The notes: a model not told the origin generated them from the letters alone. Shown: positions 1 to 9,505, counted from the first letter of the stretch. The stretch: 64,000 nucleotides of DNA from Niabella agricola (GCF_021538615.1 NZ_JAJHIZ010000002.1:124001-188000); one strand, 5' to 3'. A program made the numbers and translations.

Positions 1-462
1 CTCTTGAGTAAAGCACAGTATGTGGTTCAAACAGATGCGGTCAAGCAGTACAAGATACCGGCTCTCAAAATTCCGCAGAATTTGGAGTTTCTGGCGTATG
101 CTGAGGAGGGCGATATATTGAATCTTGCCATGTGGGGATTTACGGCTAAGCAATGGAGGGAAGCCAATGTTGACTTGGCGGCAAAAGGGCACAATGTAAG
201 GGAATATGCAAGTATTAATGAGTTAATGGTGTTGTCCACTTTGGAAGGGATTAATGCATCATTGATCAAAGATGGGATCAGCTTCTCCAGCCGGTTAGTA
301 AAATTGAAAGAAATCGCGAAAGACCAACTGGCAACACTCGAGCGATCTAAGCCGGAGTACATGCTTCGTAAAGATGAATTAGGAGAGTTTACCCCATTTG
401 TCAGAAACGATGACAAAAGCATGTTCCCAGTTAGAAATAAGTTAATAAAGAAAGCCAGCTGA
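1..462 (+). CDS. KilA-N domain protein, C-terminal part (5' end outside window)
   Basis: The visible 152 residues match the C-terminal region that follows the KilA-N DNA-binding domain in phage and mobile-element proteins: an LSKxxYxxxTDAVK-like opening, then an LNLAMWGFTAKQWREAN-type block, then REYASINELMVLSTLEGINA. The reading frame is open to base 1 and the N-terminal KilA-N domain is absent, so the gene starts upstream and the TTG at base 4 is internal. KilA-N proteins are typical cargo of integrative elements, which agrees with the tRNA-end duplication 330 bases downstream. The exact role is unknown; DNA binding is inferred from the family. Confidence 0.7.
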   Translation, partial: LLSKAQYVVQTDAVKQYKIPALKIPQNLEFLAYAEEGDILNLAMWGFTAKQWREANVDLAAKGHNVREYASINELMVLSTLEGINASLIKDGISFSSRLVKLKEIAKDQLATLERSKPEYMLRKDELGEFTPFVRNDDKSMFPVRNKLIKKAS

Positions 463-478
463 ATAGTACATTTGCGCC

Positions 479-715
479 ATGCAATTAACCCCTGGACAAA
501 AAGCGAGAACTGATGTGTTGACACATTTTTTTGAGGACAATCCGCCTCAAAAGGTATTACAGCTATACCCTGGGACTACGCAGAATAATACCCCCGCGTT
601 CGTTTCGGAATACATTAAAATGCTAAATGATGGAGAACTGGGTGAACTCATGATTGAACTTACATTAGAGCGCCTGGACAGGATCCGGAAGGTGATGGAA
701 GATGTACACAAGTAG
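479..715 (+). CDS. Small hypothetical protein (78 aa)
   Basis: Short soluble protein with a charged helical C-terminus (LERLDRIRKVMEDVHK). No family recognised. It begins 16 bases after the KilA-N gene stops. A TACATTTG motif at 467-474 matches the Bacteroidota -7 consensus TAnnTTTG but lies only 4 bases before the ATG, so the transcript would be nearly leaderless or the match is chance. It lies inside the putative integrated element, left of the tRNA-end copy. No signal peptide or membrane segment is visible. Confidence 0.5.
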   Translation: MQLTPGQKARTDVLTHFFEDNPPQKVLQLYPGTTQNNTPAFVSEYIKMLNDGELGELMIELTLERLDRIRKVMEDVHK

Positions 716-792
716 TCTGAATTGTAAAATATTTAACTAAATGTTTTACCTATGTTTAACAATTTTGACGAATCTCACTATTTATGGTGATT

Positions 793-813
793 TTCGAATC
801 CTGTCTTCCCGAC
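793..813 (+). other. Attachment-site remnant: duplicated tRNA 3' end
   Basis: The sequence reads as a T-loop (TTCGAAT), the 3' arm of the T-stem (CCTGT) and the acceptor 3' strand (CTTCCCG) with discriminator A, but the bases upstream do not pair as the rest of a tRNA. A tRNA with C1-G72 and acceptor 5' strand CGGGAAG would fit tRNA-Pro; that identity is inferred. Integrases often recombine at tRNA 3' ends and leave such a fragment at the far end of the element, so the element should lie to the left. Confidence 0.6.
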
Positions 814-834
814 ATTTTGGATATTACATCCACT

Positions 835-873
835 AAAAGCCTTACAAATGTCTTGATTTGTAAGGCTTTTTTA
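835..873 (+). terminator. Rho-independent terminator, probably native to the interrupted tRNA
   Basis: A perfect 15-bp stem (835-849 with 856-870, six-base loop) ends in a run of T. It sits 22 bases after the tRNA 3'-end fragment, the position expected for a tRNA terminator. Confidence 0.85.
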
Positions 874-954
874 ATTTCAGCTTGTCAAATAATTTCAAAA
901 AACAACAAAATTCGAGTGAGTAAATCAGGATCAGGTTGAATATTTGGGGTAAAG

Positions 955-1155
955 GAACCAAGCATAAATATTAGCGAGTCTGAACAAGAAAAAAAGCGAT
1001 ATCCCTTACACCTCTGGCCGCAGCTTTAAAGGCCTTAATTTTAGTATTAAAAGATTCCGCTGCTGCATTATTGCCTCGGTTGTCAAAATAATTAAGTGTG
1101 CTTGTATGATGGGTCTCAATGGATTTAGCTACGGTACGGAGCACCCTTAATCTGT
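955..1155 (-). pseudogene. ISAon1-type transposase, C-terminal remnant (copy 1)
   Basis: On the minus strand broken frames spell the C-terminal signature of ISAon1-type transposases: VAKSIETHHTSTLNYFDNRG, then NNAAAESF, then a decayed ARGVRDIAFF/LFRLANIYA-like end. No start and no continuous frame remain; similarity stops near 1155. A second copy lies at 6850-7115 in the same orientation, and the homology of both begins at a shared CAGGTTGA about 30 bases before the coding end. 716-792 and 874-954 hold no gene. Confidence 0.7.
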
Positions 1156-1282
1156 AAAAGTCACGATTTGATCGGACAGTAAGGAATGATTTTTTTAAAT
1201 TTTCACAAGGGTTAGGATTAAAAATTTAAGCGGTGGATCCGATTCCCATATATTGTTGTATTTCCCGACACCATCCAACTAA

Positions 1283-2152
1283 TTAGCTTTTTTTTATATG
1301 TACCACGCGCTGGGGAAAGGGAATTTCTATCCCGTTATTATTAAAGGCATCGTATATTCTTTTTCTTAACTCTCCAGAAACAGCCCACTGTTTTCCTGGT
1401 TTAGTGTCTCCCCATACTTTTATCACTACTGAAGAATCGGCGAGGTCCTGAACCCGCAGGAACTGGGGTGGGGAAATAATATGATCTTTCCAGGAAGCAT
1501 CCGTTGCTAATTCATTACCGACATTATCTACTATCGTTTTTACCTGGTCTATATCCGAACCATATCCAACACCTATATCTAGGTTTACCCGGGCAAAGGC
1601 TTTTGATCCGTTAGACACCGTTTTTACTTCTCCATGTGGCACATGGTGTACATTGCCGTCCATATCGCGAAGTGTGGTAACACGCAAGGAGATCCGCTCC
1701 ACCGTTCCTGAAAGGTCCGCAATTGTTATAAAATCTCCAATCCGATATTGATTCTCCATAATAATAAATAATCCGGATATGAGGTCCTTGATCAAATATT
1801 GACCGCCGAATCCAAAGGCGAGGCCAATAACACCAGCGCTGGCAATCAATGGAGCAATTTTAATTCCGAATTCACTGGCGATCATCAAACCGGCAATAAG
1901 CACAGAAATAATTTTTAGCGTAATCCGAAAAATTTGAGATAGCGTTTTTTCTCTTTGTATTTCTCCTGCAATATCATGATCTTGTCCTGCTTTAACCGCA
2001 ACCTTTACAATCCGGTTGATGACCCGGAGTAGAATGAAATATACCACGATCGTTGCGATTATAATGGCAAGTATGCGCAGGCCGCTGGAAATCAGCCATG
2101 GGATGAGATTCTCCATCCATTTGTCTAACCCCGATGTGTACTTGTTTAACAT
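1283..2152 (-). CDS. MscS-family mechanosensitive ion channel
   Basis: Inner-membrane channel expected to open under membrane tension and release solutes on hypo-osmotic shock. Three membrane helices are visible (about residues 18-45, 72-93, 100-122); the pore helix carries the Gly/Ala-rich ASAGVIGLAFGFGGQYLIKD segment typical of MscS. A beta-domain (IGDFITIADLSGTVERI...RVTTLRDMDGNVHHVPHG) and a soluble C-terminal domain follow. At 289 aa it is the standard short MscS size. It stands alone on the minus strand, near other ion and stress genes, suggesting an osmotic-stress cluster. Membership is secure; gating is inferred from the family. Confidence 0.92.
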   Translation of the reverse strand: MLNKYTSGLDKWMENLIPWLISSGLRILAIIIATIVVYFILLRVINRIVKVAVKAGQDHDIAGEIQREKTLSQIFRITLKIISVLIAGLMIASEFGIKIAPLIASAGVIGLAFGFGGQYLIKDLISGLFIIMENQYRIGDFITIADLSGTVERISLRVTTLRDMDGNVHHVPHGEVKTVSNGSKAFARVNLDIGVGYGSDIDQVKTIVDNVGNELATDASWKDHIISPPQFLRVQDLADSSVVIKVWGDTKPGKQWAVSGELRKRIYDAFNNNGIEIPFPQRVVHIKKS

Positions 2153-2287
2153 AAAATCAAGTTTTTGTTTGCGGGGAATGTAGGCATTTAATAAGGGAAA
2201 ACCAACCGGTAGGCGTTTTGATTATTATCGACGACATAGTTCCCAGAGATTTAGCCGTATTGTGTATTCGTTTCCTGGGTTTTTACA

Positions 2288-2664
2288 ATGAAAGAAACTG
2301 AGCTACTTATTCAGTACCTAAAAGAGCATCCGGAAGTAAAAGATCTGCTATTTACGGGTGGGGATCCAATGATTATGAGCAACAAAATCTTCGCCGCCTA
2401 TGTTGATACTATTTAAATGCACAGATATTCCTCACCTAAAAACCGTTCGCATTGGCACAAAAGCATTTGGCTATTGGCCGTATAAGTTTCTTACTGATAC
2501 AGATGCAGCGGACACTTTGCAGACATTTAAAACGAATAACGTAAAAAGGGATAAATCTTTCAACAATGGCGCATATCAATCATTATAAAGAGATTGGATT
2601 TCGAAGCCGTAGAACTAGCAATCCAGGCCGTCTTGAACACAGGAGCACAAATTCGGACCCAGTC
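2288..2664 (+). pseudogene. Lysine 2,3-aminomutase-like (KamA) radical-SAM gene fragment
   Basis: Three successive frames carry pieces of one KamA-type protein. Frame one from ATG 2288 reads ETELLIQYLKEHPEVKDLLF then TGGDPMIMSNKIFAAYVD and stops at 2414. A second frame resumes with DIPHLKTVRIGTKAFGYWPY and KFLTDTDA. MAHINHYKE follows, and a last frame gives DFEAVELAIQAVLNTGAQI then RTQS. The CxxxCxxC iron-sulfur part is missing upstream and the C-terminal half is absent, so the product cannot function. Upstream (2153-2287) and downstream (2665-3018) nothing else is recognised. Confidence 0.8.
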
Positions 2665-3018
2665 ATTCCTTGTATTTCATTTTATCCTCTCTGCGTTCTA
2701 TGATGTAAGGTCTTTAATTTCTATTGTACGGTTTTTTTAGCATATCATTGCCAGTGAATTTTTTGTTTCTGATATGTTGTTATTTACCAAATCGTTGACT
2801 ACTCCATTCTGCGAAGCCACTGCAATGCTTGGCTCTTGCTCCGTCATGAGCTATAAGGAGCCGCTGTCGTAAATTTCAAAATGGAGTTGATGATGTTTGT
2901 TGAGGAAAACTTATACTATAGTAAGATGTCGTATAGTTCTTTATTGTTTAAAATGGATGTACTATAGTATGATCACTAATATTCTGAAATTTAATTTTTA
3001 GCTAATACAAATTGATCT

Positions 3019-4266
3019 ATGCAACTGTTTATTCTATTTTCTGCCCTCATTACGCTAGCAGCTTTTTTTTCCTATGTAAATGTGCGGTTGTTTAAATTTC
3101 CGTCTGGTATCAGTCTGATGCTGATGGGGGTACTGGCATCACTCGGCTTGATTGTATCCGGTTATTTTTCTTCGGGGTTCAAAGCAATGATCCAGCAAAA
3201 ACTGAAGCTGATCAATTTTTCTGAGTTCCTGCTCGGTATCTTGTTGAGTTTTTTGCTTTTTGCAGGCTCCATGCATGTGAAAGTACCCGAACTGCGTAAG
3301 GAGGCTAAAAGCATTCTTACATTTGCGACAATAGGAACGCTTATCTCCACTTTTTGTGTTGGGGCTATTATGTATGAGTTGGCACAATTATTTGCCGCAC
3401 CCGTCCCATTCATCTATTGTCTGCTGTTCGGAGCGCTGATCTCTCCCACAGACCCAATTGCGGTTATGAGTATTCTCAAAAAGGCGCGCACCCCGCAGAA
3501 AGTGGAAATCAACATTGTTGGAGAATCTCTTTTTAATGACGGTATTGGTGTAGTCATTTTTGCTACGCTGCTGGGCATAGCAGCGTGGGGCCCGGAACAG
3601 TTCGGTGTAATGGAAATTATTAAATTGTTTGGAAGAGAAGCACTGGGCGGCCTGGTAGCGGGTGCACTTATCGGCTTTACCGGCTACCGGATGATGAAAG
3701 CGATCGATCATTTTCAAACCGAGATCCTCATTTCCCTGGCAATGGTAATGGGCGGGTACAGCCTCTGTCATTACCTTCATGTATCTGGTCCTCTGGCGAT
3801 GGTGGTGGCCGGAATTATGACAGGCAACCGGGGAGCAGCAAAGGCTATGAGTGATGTGACCCGGGATTACATGGGAAAATTCTGGGAAGTAGTGGATGAA
3901 GTGCTGAATGCCATTCTTTTTATGTTGATCGGATTAGAAATTGTTATGGTAACTTTTAACCGGGAGATGATCCTTGCCGGATTAATTATTGCTCCACTGA
4001 TCGTGGTATCCCGCTTAATTTCTCTATACCTGCCTTCCTTAGTATTTGGGTTTAAAAGAAAATTGGGAATCAAAACGATCTATGTAATGACCTGGGGTGG
4101 TTTAAGAGGCGGTATCTCTATTGCACTGGCGTTATCCTTGCCAACCAGCTCCTATAAAGAGGTTATCGTTTCTATTACTTTTATAGTCGTGTTATTTTCT
4201 ATACTCGTTCAGGGCCTTTCTGTTGGAAAGCTGATCAGCAAATTAAAATTCTCTGGGGGGAAATAA
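3019..4266 (+). CDS. CPA1-family Na+/H+ antiporter (NhaP type)
   Basis: Polytopic inner-membrane cation/proton antiporter. About eleven to twelve hydrophobic segments span 415 aa. The ion-binding core shows the family pattern: [19 protein letters not shown] near residue 135-155, [18 protein letters not shown] near 168-187, and the late [16 protein letters not shown] near 359-375. It would exchange Na+ or K+ for H+ for pH and salt balance. It converges with the DUF389 gene (4 bases between stops). The upstream region is AT-rich with no clear TAnnTTTG box. Cation preference cannot be read from sequence. Confidence 0.92.
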   Translation: MQLFILFSALITLAAFFSYVNVRLFKFPSGISLMLMGVLASLGLIVSGYFSSGFKAMIQQKLKLINFSEFLLGILLSFLLFAGSMHVKVPELRKEAKSILTFATIGTLISTFCVGAIMYELAQLFAAPVPFIYCLLFGALISPTDPIAVMSILKKARTPQKVEINIVGESLFNDGIGVVIFATLLGIAAWGPEQFGVMEIIKLFGREALGGLVAGALIGFTGYRMMKAIDHFQTEILISLAMVMGGYSLCHYLHVSGPLAMVVAGIMTGNRGAAKAMSDVTRDYMGKFWEVVDEVLNAILFMLIGLEIVMVTFNREMILAGLIIAPLIVVSRLISLYLPSLVFGFKRKLGIKTIYVMTWGGLRGGISIALALSLPTSSYKEVIVSITFIVVLFSILVQGLSVGKLISKLKFSGGK

Positions 4267-4270
4267 CGAC

Positions 4271-5599
4271 TCATTGCACAATCAATCTTACCGAATCTGT
4301 CTGCAGGCGTTCTTTCAGCCATTGTTGCATTTTAAGACGTTCGTCGCGAGTGGGCGTCCTCAAAAAATTGGCAACAAATAAAGTAAGTGTATCTGTGGCA
4401 AGTGTATCTGTCCGGTAAACAATGGATCGCGATCCGGTATAGTAAGTTAGCCCGGGATATAATGCTTTCAGCTCGGCCCTGAGATCTGGTATATCCTGAG
4501 TGGATGTATGTGCTTCAACAGCAGAGTTCTGTACAGAATCCTTTTTAAATACATCTTCAAGTATGCTCGCTTTTATCTGGCTGAAGTCAATCTGTTGTTT
4601 CGCATCCAATCCCTGTCGTACAACAAGCTTCGCATCTTTCAAGCGGTACTGCTTTAGTTTTTGGGAAATAGTGTCGATAACGGGTCGCGGTAAGGTTTCC
4701 CCTATAAGCAGCAGGTCGATCTCACTGCTATCAGATCTGTAGCGAAATGTTTTATTGACCACCTGTGTGTTTTTAAACCGGAACTGATCGTTAACAAAGG
4801 TTTGTGCATTGGACTCAAAAATACTTTTATCCACTATTTTATACGCCAGGTAGATGCTTGGGATTACTGCTGCCGTAACAATAAGTAATATATAACGGGA
4901 CACTTTTTTACCGTAGGATTGGTTTTCAAACTGCACTTTGCGGAAATTCAAAAATCGTACGATCAGATAGGTACTAAGGCAAATGAATACGCTATTAATA
5001 AAATACAGGTAAATCGCCCCAAAAAAATAATAGAGGTTTCCCGAAGCCAGCCCGAAACCCGCCGTACAAAGCGGCGGCATTAGTGCCGTAGCGATGGCGA
5101 CCCCGGGAATTACATTACTTTTCTCTTTCCTGGTACTGGCTACAATGCCCGCCAGTCCTCCAAAAAATGCAATAAAAACATCCCATATAGAAGGTGTAGT
5201 ACGGGCCAGCAGTTCACTTTGTGCATCATGCAGTGGAGTGATCCAAAAATAGATTGCCGAAGTGGTAATACTGATCAGGGTCGCCGTTAACAGATTCCGG
5301 CTCCCTTTTTTTACAAGATCAATATCGATAACGGCAATGCCCAGGCCAATGCCCATGATGGGGCCCATAAGCGGAGAGATCAGCATGGCACCGATGATTA
5401 CGGCAGTCGAATTGACATTTAAGCCAATTGAAGCAATGAATATCGCAAAGATCAGCGTCCATAAATTTGGACCTCTGAATTCAACCCCTTTTTTAATGGA
5501 CAGGATTACGTCCGCTTCATTTGCCTTTTCGAGATGCAGGTTAAATAGCCGTGCAATTGTTAGCCGAATTCCTCTGAAAAACTTGTTTTGATTACCCAT
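4271..5599 (-). CDS. DUF389 (TIGR00341-type) membrane protein
   Basis: The N-terminal half carries the DUF389 membrane domain: SIGLNVNSTAVIIGAMLISP then LMGPIMGIGLGIAV near residues 58-91, and GVAIATALMPPLCTAGFGLA near 165-185, with about six membrane segments to residue 255. The last 180 residues are soluble and resemble a periplasmic or cytosolic alpha/beta domain. The biochemical role of DUF389 proteins is not established; transport or sensing is a guess. The start ATG at 5599 follows an AT-rich upstream region (5600-5700) without other features. Confidence 0.85.
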   Translation of the reverse strand: MGNQNKFFRGIRLTIARLFNLHLEKANEADVILSIKKGVEFRGPNLWTLIFAIFIASIGLNVNSTAVIIGAMLISPLMGPIMGIGLGIAVIDIDLVKKGSRNLLTATLISITTSAIYFWITPLHDAQSELLARTTPSIWDVFIAFFGGLAGIVASTRKEKSNVIPGVAIATALMPPLCTAGFGLASGNLYYFFGAIYLYFINSVFICLSTYLIVRFLNFRKVQFENQSYGKKVSRYILLIVTAAVIPSIYLAYKIVDKSIFESNAQTFVNDQFRFKNTQVVNKTFRYRSDSSEIDLLLIGETLPRPVIDTISQKLKQYRLKDAKLVVRQGLDAKQQIDFSQIKASILEDVFKKDSVQNSAVEAHTSTQDIPDLRAELKALYPGLTYYTGSRSIVYRTDTLATDTLTLFVANFLRTPTRDERLKMQQWLKERLQTDSVRLIVQ

Positions 5600-5705
5600 A
5601 ACCTAACAAAATAATGATTATCTTCTTCTGTTTAAAAATAGAAAACTTTATTGTTTGGGCAAAACCACAAATGATTTTGAGGAGTTTAATACCGCATTTA
5701 AAAGA

Positions 5706-6535
5706 TTAAAGAGTATCAGGCTGACTGTCTGATTCAAAAGGATGGGTAATTGACAAAACCGCGATATCGGCTTCTTTTAAGATGTGTTCCGTATAATTTT
5801 CACCGAAGACGTTATACCATTGTTTTTCGGAAGTGGCATTAATAACAATCATATCAGCCTGTCTTTCTTTTGCGGCTACAATCACTTCAGGAGCAACATT
5901 TTTTTTGAATCGGCATTATAATCCGAAACTGAAAATTGTATATGTTGGTTTTGGGCTAGTTTAATGACTTCATTTACCTTATAAGCATCTGGTTGCCCCA
6001 GGCAAATAATGTGCAGCTCCGAATTGTCTTTTTGGATAAAAGGCCGCGAATGAATGAGTTTTTCTTTAATACCTTCAACCTCACGAACCGGGAATAAAAT
6101 TTTGTAAAAATGCGTTTTTCTAAAACTAAACGGAATAGAGAGTACCGGGCACTCGATTTTCATGATAATTTCATAGGCCATCGACTCTTTGAAATATCGC
6201 TTCACTCCATTCTGTACGCCAATTAGCAAAAGGTCCGTTTTGTTTTCGGTGCAGTACTTATATATAAAAGCAACGGCATCGCCAACACGTGCAAAAACCT
6301 TGGCTTCTATGCCCAATTCATCTACAATCCCGTCGCGATACTTTTTCAAACGATCGTAGGCAGCCTGAACAAATTCCGCTTTTTTATTTCTTGATGCTAC
6401 CGGAGACACCGCGTGTATAATATCCAATTCAGCATTATGCTTTTTTGCGATTACTGCGGCCTGATATACCGCGTTATCTGATTCATTACTAAAATTTGTT
6501 GCAATTGCGATCTTACGGATATGATATGTTATCAT
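5706..6535 (-). pseudogene. Tandem universal stress protein (UspA fold), frameshifted
   Basis: The first frame (6535 to 5882) gives 217 aa: one complete Usp domain (IRKIAIATNFS...AVYQAAVIAKKH...DLLLIGVQNG...ECPVLSIPF) and most of a second. It ends in MLLLK immediately after an A8 run in the coding strand (T8 at 5899-5906). In the next frame the second domain finishes naturally: APEVIVAAKERQADMIVINA, then ILKEADIAVLSIT, stopping at 5706. The combined ~276 aa is normal for Bacteroidota tandem Usp proteins. The break is either a real homopolymer slip, possibly phase-variable, or a sequencing error. The family binds nucleotides under stress; that is not shown here. Confidence 0.85.
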
Positions 6536-6849
6536 TGATTAATTTTAAGCGCTTTAGCTGAGCATTATAGGTTTCAAAAATACCAATTTTGAACTAAGAT
6601 CGCTGCCTTATATTTCCGATGTATAGAATTAAAATTAGCATTCAGCTTGCTGTTAAATATCGGCCATAAACCTTCTACAACTGCGCAATAAAACTTTCTG
6701 GCTTAAATTTTCCCACATAAAGTTGGCTTATTTACCGTGGTGGCTTTGGGGAGCTTCAGATGTGTTTGTTTGAGCCTCCCAGGTGTAGTTTACTAAATAG
6801 ACCCTGAATTGTGAATGCGGCAAATAGAATAGGAACAGGTTGAAAATTT
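6536..6849. other. Intergenic region without recognised gene
   Basis: AT-rich stretch upstream of the stress-protein gene. No plausible coding frame, RNA or strong hairpin was seen. It should hold the promoter of the minus-strand gene, but no clear TAnnTTTG motif could be assigned. Confidence 0.5.
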
Positions 6850-7115
6850 GGGGCATTAATGGAATCAGGCATAAATATTACGAGTCTGAACAAAAAAAAA
6901 GTGATATCCGTACGCCTCTGGCCGCAGCTCTAAAGGCCTTAATTTTAGTATTAAAGATTCAGCTGCTGCATTATTGCCTCGGTTGCCAAAATAATTAAGT
7001 ATGCTTGTATGATGGGTCTCAATGGATTTAGCTACGGTACGGAGCACTTTTAATCCGGAGTCTTCAACTTCGTTATACCAGGGTGCCAGCTTTTTGAATA
7101 CTGTTATTTTGACGG
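6850..7115 (-). pseudogene. ISAon1-type transposase, C-terminal remnant (copy 2)
   Basis: The minus strand spells KLAPWYNEVEDSGLKVLRTV then AKSIETHHTSILNYFGNRGN and NAAAES, the conserved end of ISAon1-type transposases. A frameshift scrambles the last ~30 codons, and the N-terminal three quarters are absent. It is a longer relative of the remnant at 955-1155, with the same strand and the same breakpoint side. Together they bracket the 1.2-6.8 kb stress/ion-gene segment as direct repeats. Confidence 0.75.
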
Positions 7116-7704
7116 TAGATGCTACAGAGCAACGCGATCCGCAATGGGCTTAATACCCTCCGGGATTGAACTCAGCGGCGGACGGTTGCGTTTTCTGATA
7201 AACGGAACGGAAGCCTATAGCATGTCTCCGGCAAACGATGCTTCATTGGAGCGTGCTGGATTCCGTGTTGACCATAACCTGGCATTGTGCGCAGATTATT
7301 TTAAAGCCGTTCGGTGGTCCGATTGTGCAAAAATGCGGAATCAAGTTTTTATCTCTGGTCCGTCCGGCGGGAATTGCCGGTTTTGAATGGCCTTGCTTTG
7401 CCGCTACAATACCGGGGGGCTTTGCCGGTGTTATAGCTTTTAGCCGGTAGTGCAAGTTGGTCATATTTAAACAACAGCAGGTAGCAGGACTTGGTGCGGG
7501 AATGGTCATGACCCGATAACAGGCCTGTTCAACGTCATGTAGGATGAAATAGCTGAGCGCCCCGCGATATCCCGGATGAATAAAGGGGGATGGTAAAATA
7601 ATGTTGCTTTGTGTTAAGATAAGTATGGGGTAAGGCAGCTGTAAAGGATATCTTTGCTTTCTTTATTTCTTTAGAGAGATTGCAGGGGCTTGGAATTCTA
7701 TTAT
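7116..7704. other. Intergenic region without recognised gene
   Basis: Open frames exist here (for example 7144-7386 +, 80 aa, and 7243-7509 -, 88 aa) but neither resembles a known family and they overlap each other. The stretch may be decayed coding DNA next to the transposase remnant. The last part leads into the sigma-factor promoter. Confidence 0.4.
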
Positions 7705-7712
7705 TACATTTG
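7705..7712 (+). promoter_or_regulatory. Putative Bacteroidota -7 promoter element for the ECF sigma gene
   Basis: TACATTTG matches TAnnTTTG. A TTG lies 22 bases upstream (7680-7682), near the expected -33 position, and the ATG at 7741 is 28 bases downstream. This is a motif match only. Confidence 0.45.
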
Positions 7713-7740
7713 TCAGCTATAGATTACCGTATTGGAATGT

Positions 7741-8325
7741 ATGAATATGATGACCGGAGTTTTGTTGAGCCAGATTGGAAGGGATGATGAGCGTGCCTTC
7801 CGGCAATTGTATAACCAGTATCATCAGAAAATATATGCCATCGGGTTCTACCTGACCCGCTCCCGCACAGTGGCAGAGGATATTGTACAGGATGTATTCT
7901 TAAAAATATGGAATAAACGGGCCGATTTGCCGGAGGTCCGGCATTTTGAGGGCTGGCTCAAAGTGATTGTAAAAAACCACGCTCTCAATGTACTCGAAAA
8001 AGCGGCAAAAGAGCGCTTTACCTGCAAGGCGCAGTTCGAACAGGCCTGCGACGGGTTGGCTGATGCCCAGCTGGTGCCCAAGCTAGAACAAAAAGAGATC
8101 AACTATCTGATACAGAAAGCGATCGATCGCTTGCCGGCACAGCAGAAAAAAGCCTACCTGCTCAACAAACAGGAGGGTTTCAAGGTCGCGGAGATCGCGC
8201 AGATAATGGACCTGAGCATCCACACTGTAAAGAACCATTTGAAAGCAGCATCGGCATCCATCATCGCCTTTTGCAAACGAAATATTGAATTGATCATCAC
8301 GGCCATATTGCTTTTAAAAAAATAA
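7741..8325 (+). CDS. ECF RNA polymerase sigma factor (FecI-like)
   Basis: Region 2 is clear (ERAFRQLYNQYHQKIYAIGF...VAEDIVQDVFLKIW) and region 4 has the helix-turn-helix (LPAQQKKAYLLNKQEGFKVA, EIAQIMDLSIHTVKNHLKAA). A hydrophobic tail ends the protein, as in many Bacteroidota ECF factors. The ATG at 7741 is chosen over an in-frame TTG at 7732. The FecR anti-sigma gene follows 23 bases later, then an STN-bearing SusC. The set forms a trans-envelope relay in which substrate binding at the outer membrane frees this factor to transcribe the locus. The relay is known for the families; its use here is inferred from order. Confidence 0.93.
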   Translation: MNMMTGVLLSQIGRDDERAFRQLYNQYHQKIYAIGFYLTRSRTVAEDIVQDVFLKIWNKRADLPEVRHFEGWLKVIVKNHALNVLEKAAKERFTCKAQFEQACDGLADAQLVPKLEQKEINYLIQKAIDRLPAQQKKAYLLNKQEGFKVAEIAQIMDLSIHTVKNHLKAASASIIAFCKRNIELIITAILLLKK

Positions 8326-8348
8326 CTTTATTTCCACTAGCCCTTTTT

Positions 8349-9500
8349 GTGCTGCCGGCTGTCTTAGTATATAACACAGGGTATAAAAAAAGATCAGTAT
8401 TGCAGTTTACACCAGAAAAGAGGATTGAACGATTGCTTCATTTGCATGCAGAAGGTAGTGCCACACCGGCTGATACAGATGAATTGTACGGGTATTACCT
8501 GGACAGCCGTTATGCCGGCATCGTTGAAGCGCTGATCGATGCGCGCTGGGATCAGTCTTCCTTTGAAATGCTCCTGACGGGCCAGGAATCTGAGGCATTG
8601 TACCGGCGCATCAGCAGGCGGCTATCCCGCCGGCAACGGTGGTGGACTGGTCGCTGGGTGGCTGCGGCCTCCGTTATGCTTGTACTGGGGCTGGGTGGCT
8701 GGTTGTTCTGGCCCGGTGCCGGGAAAAAACAGCGTATCACCCTGCCTGTTATAACAGATGTGGCCCCACCGGCGGCATCAAATGCTGTACTTTTTTCGGA
8801 TAATGGTAGCAAGCAGTTATTGAAGAGCAACGAGGCGCTTGTGGAGGCGAGTACTGTGCGGCAGCGGGGTGCGTTCAACACTGTTTTTAACCCCCGTGGC
8901 AGTCAGCCAATAGCGGTGGTACTGGCCGATGGCACCCGGTTATGGCTAAATGCCGAAAGCTCCGTAAAGTATCCGCTGGAGTTTGCCGTCTCGGAGCGCA
9001 GGGTTCAGGTAAGTGGGGAAGCCTATTTTGAGGTAGCGCATGAGGAGGGCAAGCCCTTTGTTGTAGAAATCGGCAGCGCTAGGGTAAGAGTGCTGGGAAC
9101 ACATTTTAACATCAATACGTTTGATAATAAAACCAAAGTAACGCTGTTGCAGGGAATGGTGCAGGTCAGCAACCTGAAAGACTCCGGGCTCATCATGCCG
9201 GGGCAGTCTGCAGTTATTACGGAGAGGCTTAATATTGCAGTCTCAGATACTGTAAGTGCCGTGGCCTGGAAGAGTCACCTCTTTAATTTTAAAGAAACGC
9301 CCCTGAATGAGATCTTACAGGAGATTGGCCGCTGGTACGATGTGGAAGTGGTATATGAAGGAAGGGTTCCGGAAGTTACGCTGTCCGGCACCATCAACCG
9401 GAATATCAATGCCTCCAAAGTACTAGAAATGCTGCATCTCAGCAGTGGCCTGGGATTTGAGATCCGAGACCGGCATATTATTGTAAAACAAAATCCATAA
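8349..9500 (+). CDS. FecR-family anti-sigma factor
   Basis: An N-terminal cytoplasmic segment of ~100 residues should hold the sigma factor. One membrane helix (WVAAASVMLVLGLGGWLFW) follows, then a periplasmic FecR domain (VVLADGTRLWLNAESSVKYP; GEAYFEVAHEEGKPFVVEIG; VRVLGTHFNINTF) and a C-terminal DUF4974-like domain (FKETPLNEILQEIGRWYDVE, VVYEG). The frame opens at GTG 8349, but an in-frame TTG at 8400 would give an N-terminus (QFTPEKRIERLLHLHAEG) closer to typical FecR length, so the start is uncertain. It lies between the sigma gene and SusC and presumably contacts the SusC STN domain. Confidence 0.92.
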   Translation: MLPAVLVYNTGYKKRSVLQFTPEKRIERLLHLHAEGSATPADTDELYGYYLDSRYAGIVEALIDARWDQSSFEMLLTGQESEALYRRISRRLSRRQRWWTGRWVAAASVMLVLGLGGWLFWPGAGKKQRITLPVITDVAPPAASNAVLFSDNGSKQLLKSNEALVEASTVRQRGAFNTVFNPRGSQPIAVVLADGTRLWLNAESSVKYPLEFAVSERRVQVSGEAYFEVAHEEGKPFVVEIGSARVRVLGTHFNINTFDNKTKVTLLQGMVQVSNLKDSGLIMPGQSAVITERLNIAVSDTVSAVAWKSHLFNFKETPLNEILQEIGRWYDVEVVYEGRVPEVTLSGTINRNINASKVLEMLHLSSGLGFEIRDRHIIVKQNP

Positions 9501-9505
9501 TAAAA

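Noticed and set aside
27..524. 165-aa minus-strand frame at the window start
   Set aside because: Antisense to the well-supported KilA-N C-terminal frame.
7144..7386. 80-aa frame GIELSGGRLRFLINGTEAYS...
   Set aside because: It looks mildly protein-like, but no family, start context or neighbours support it and a competing antisense frame exists.
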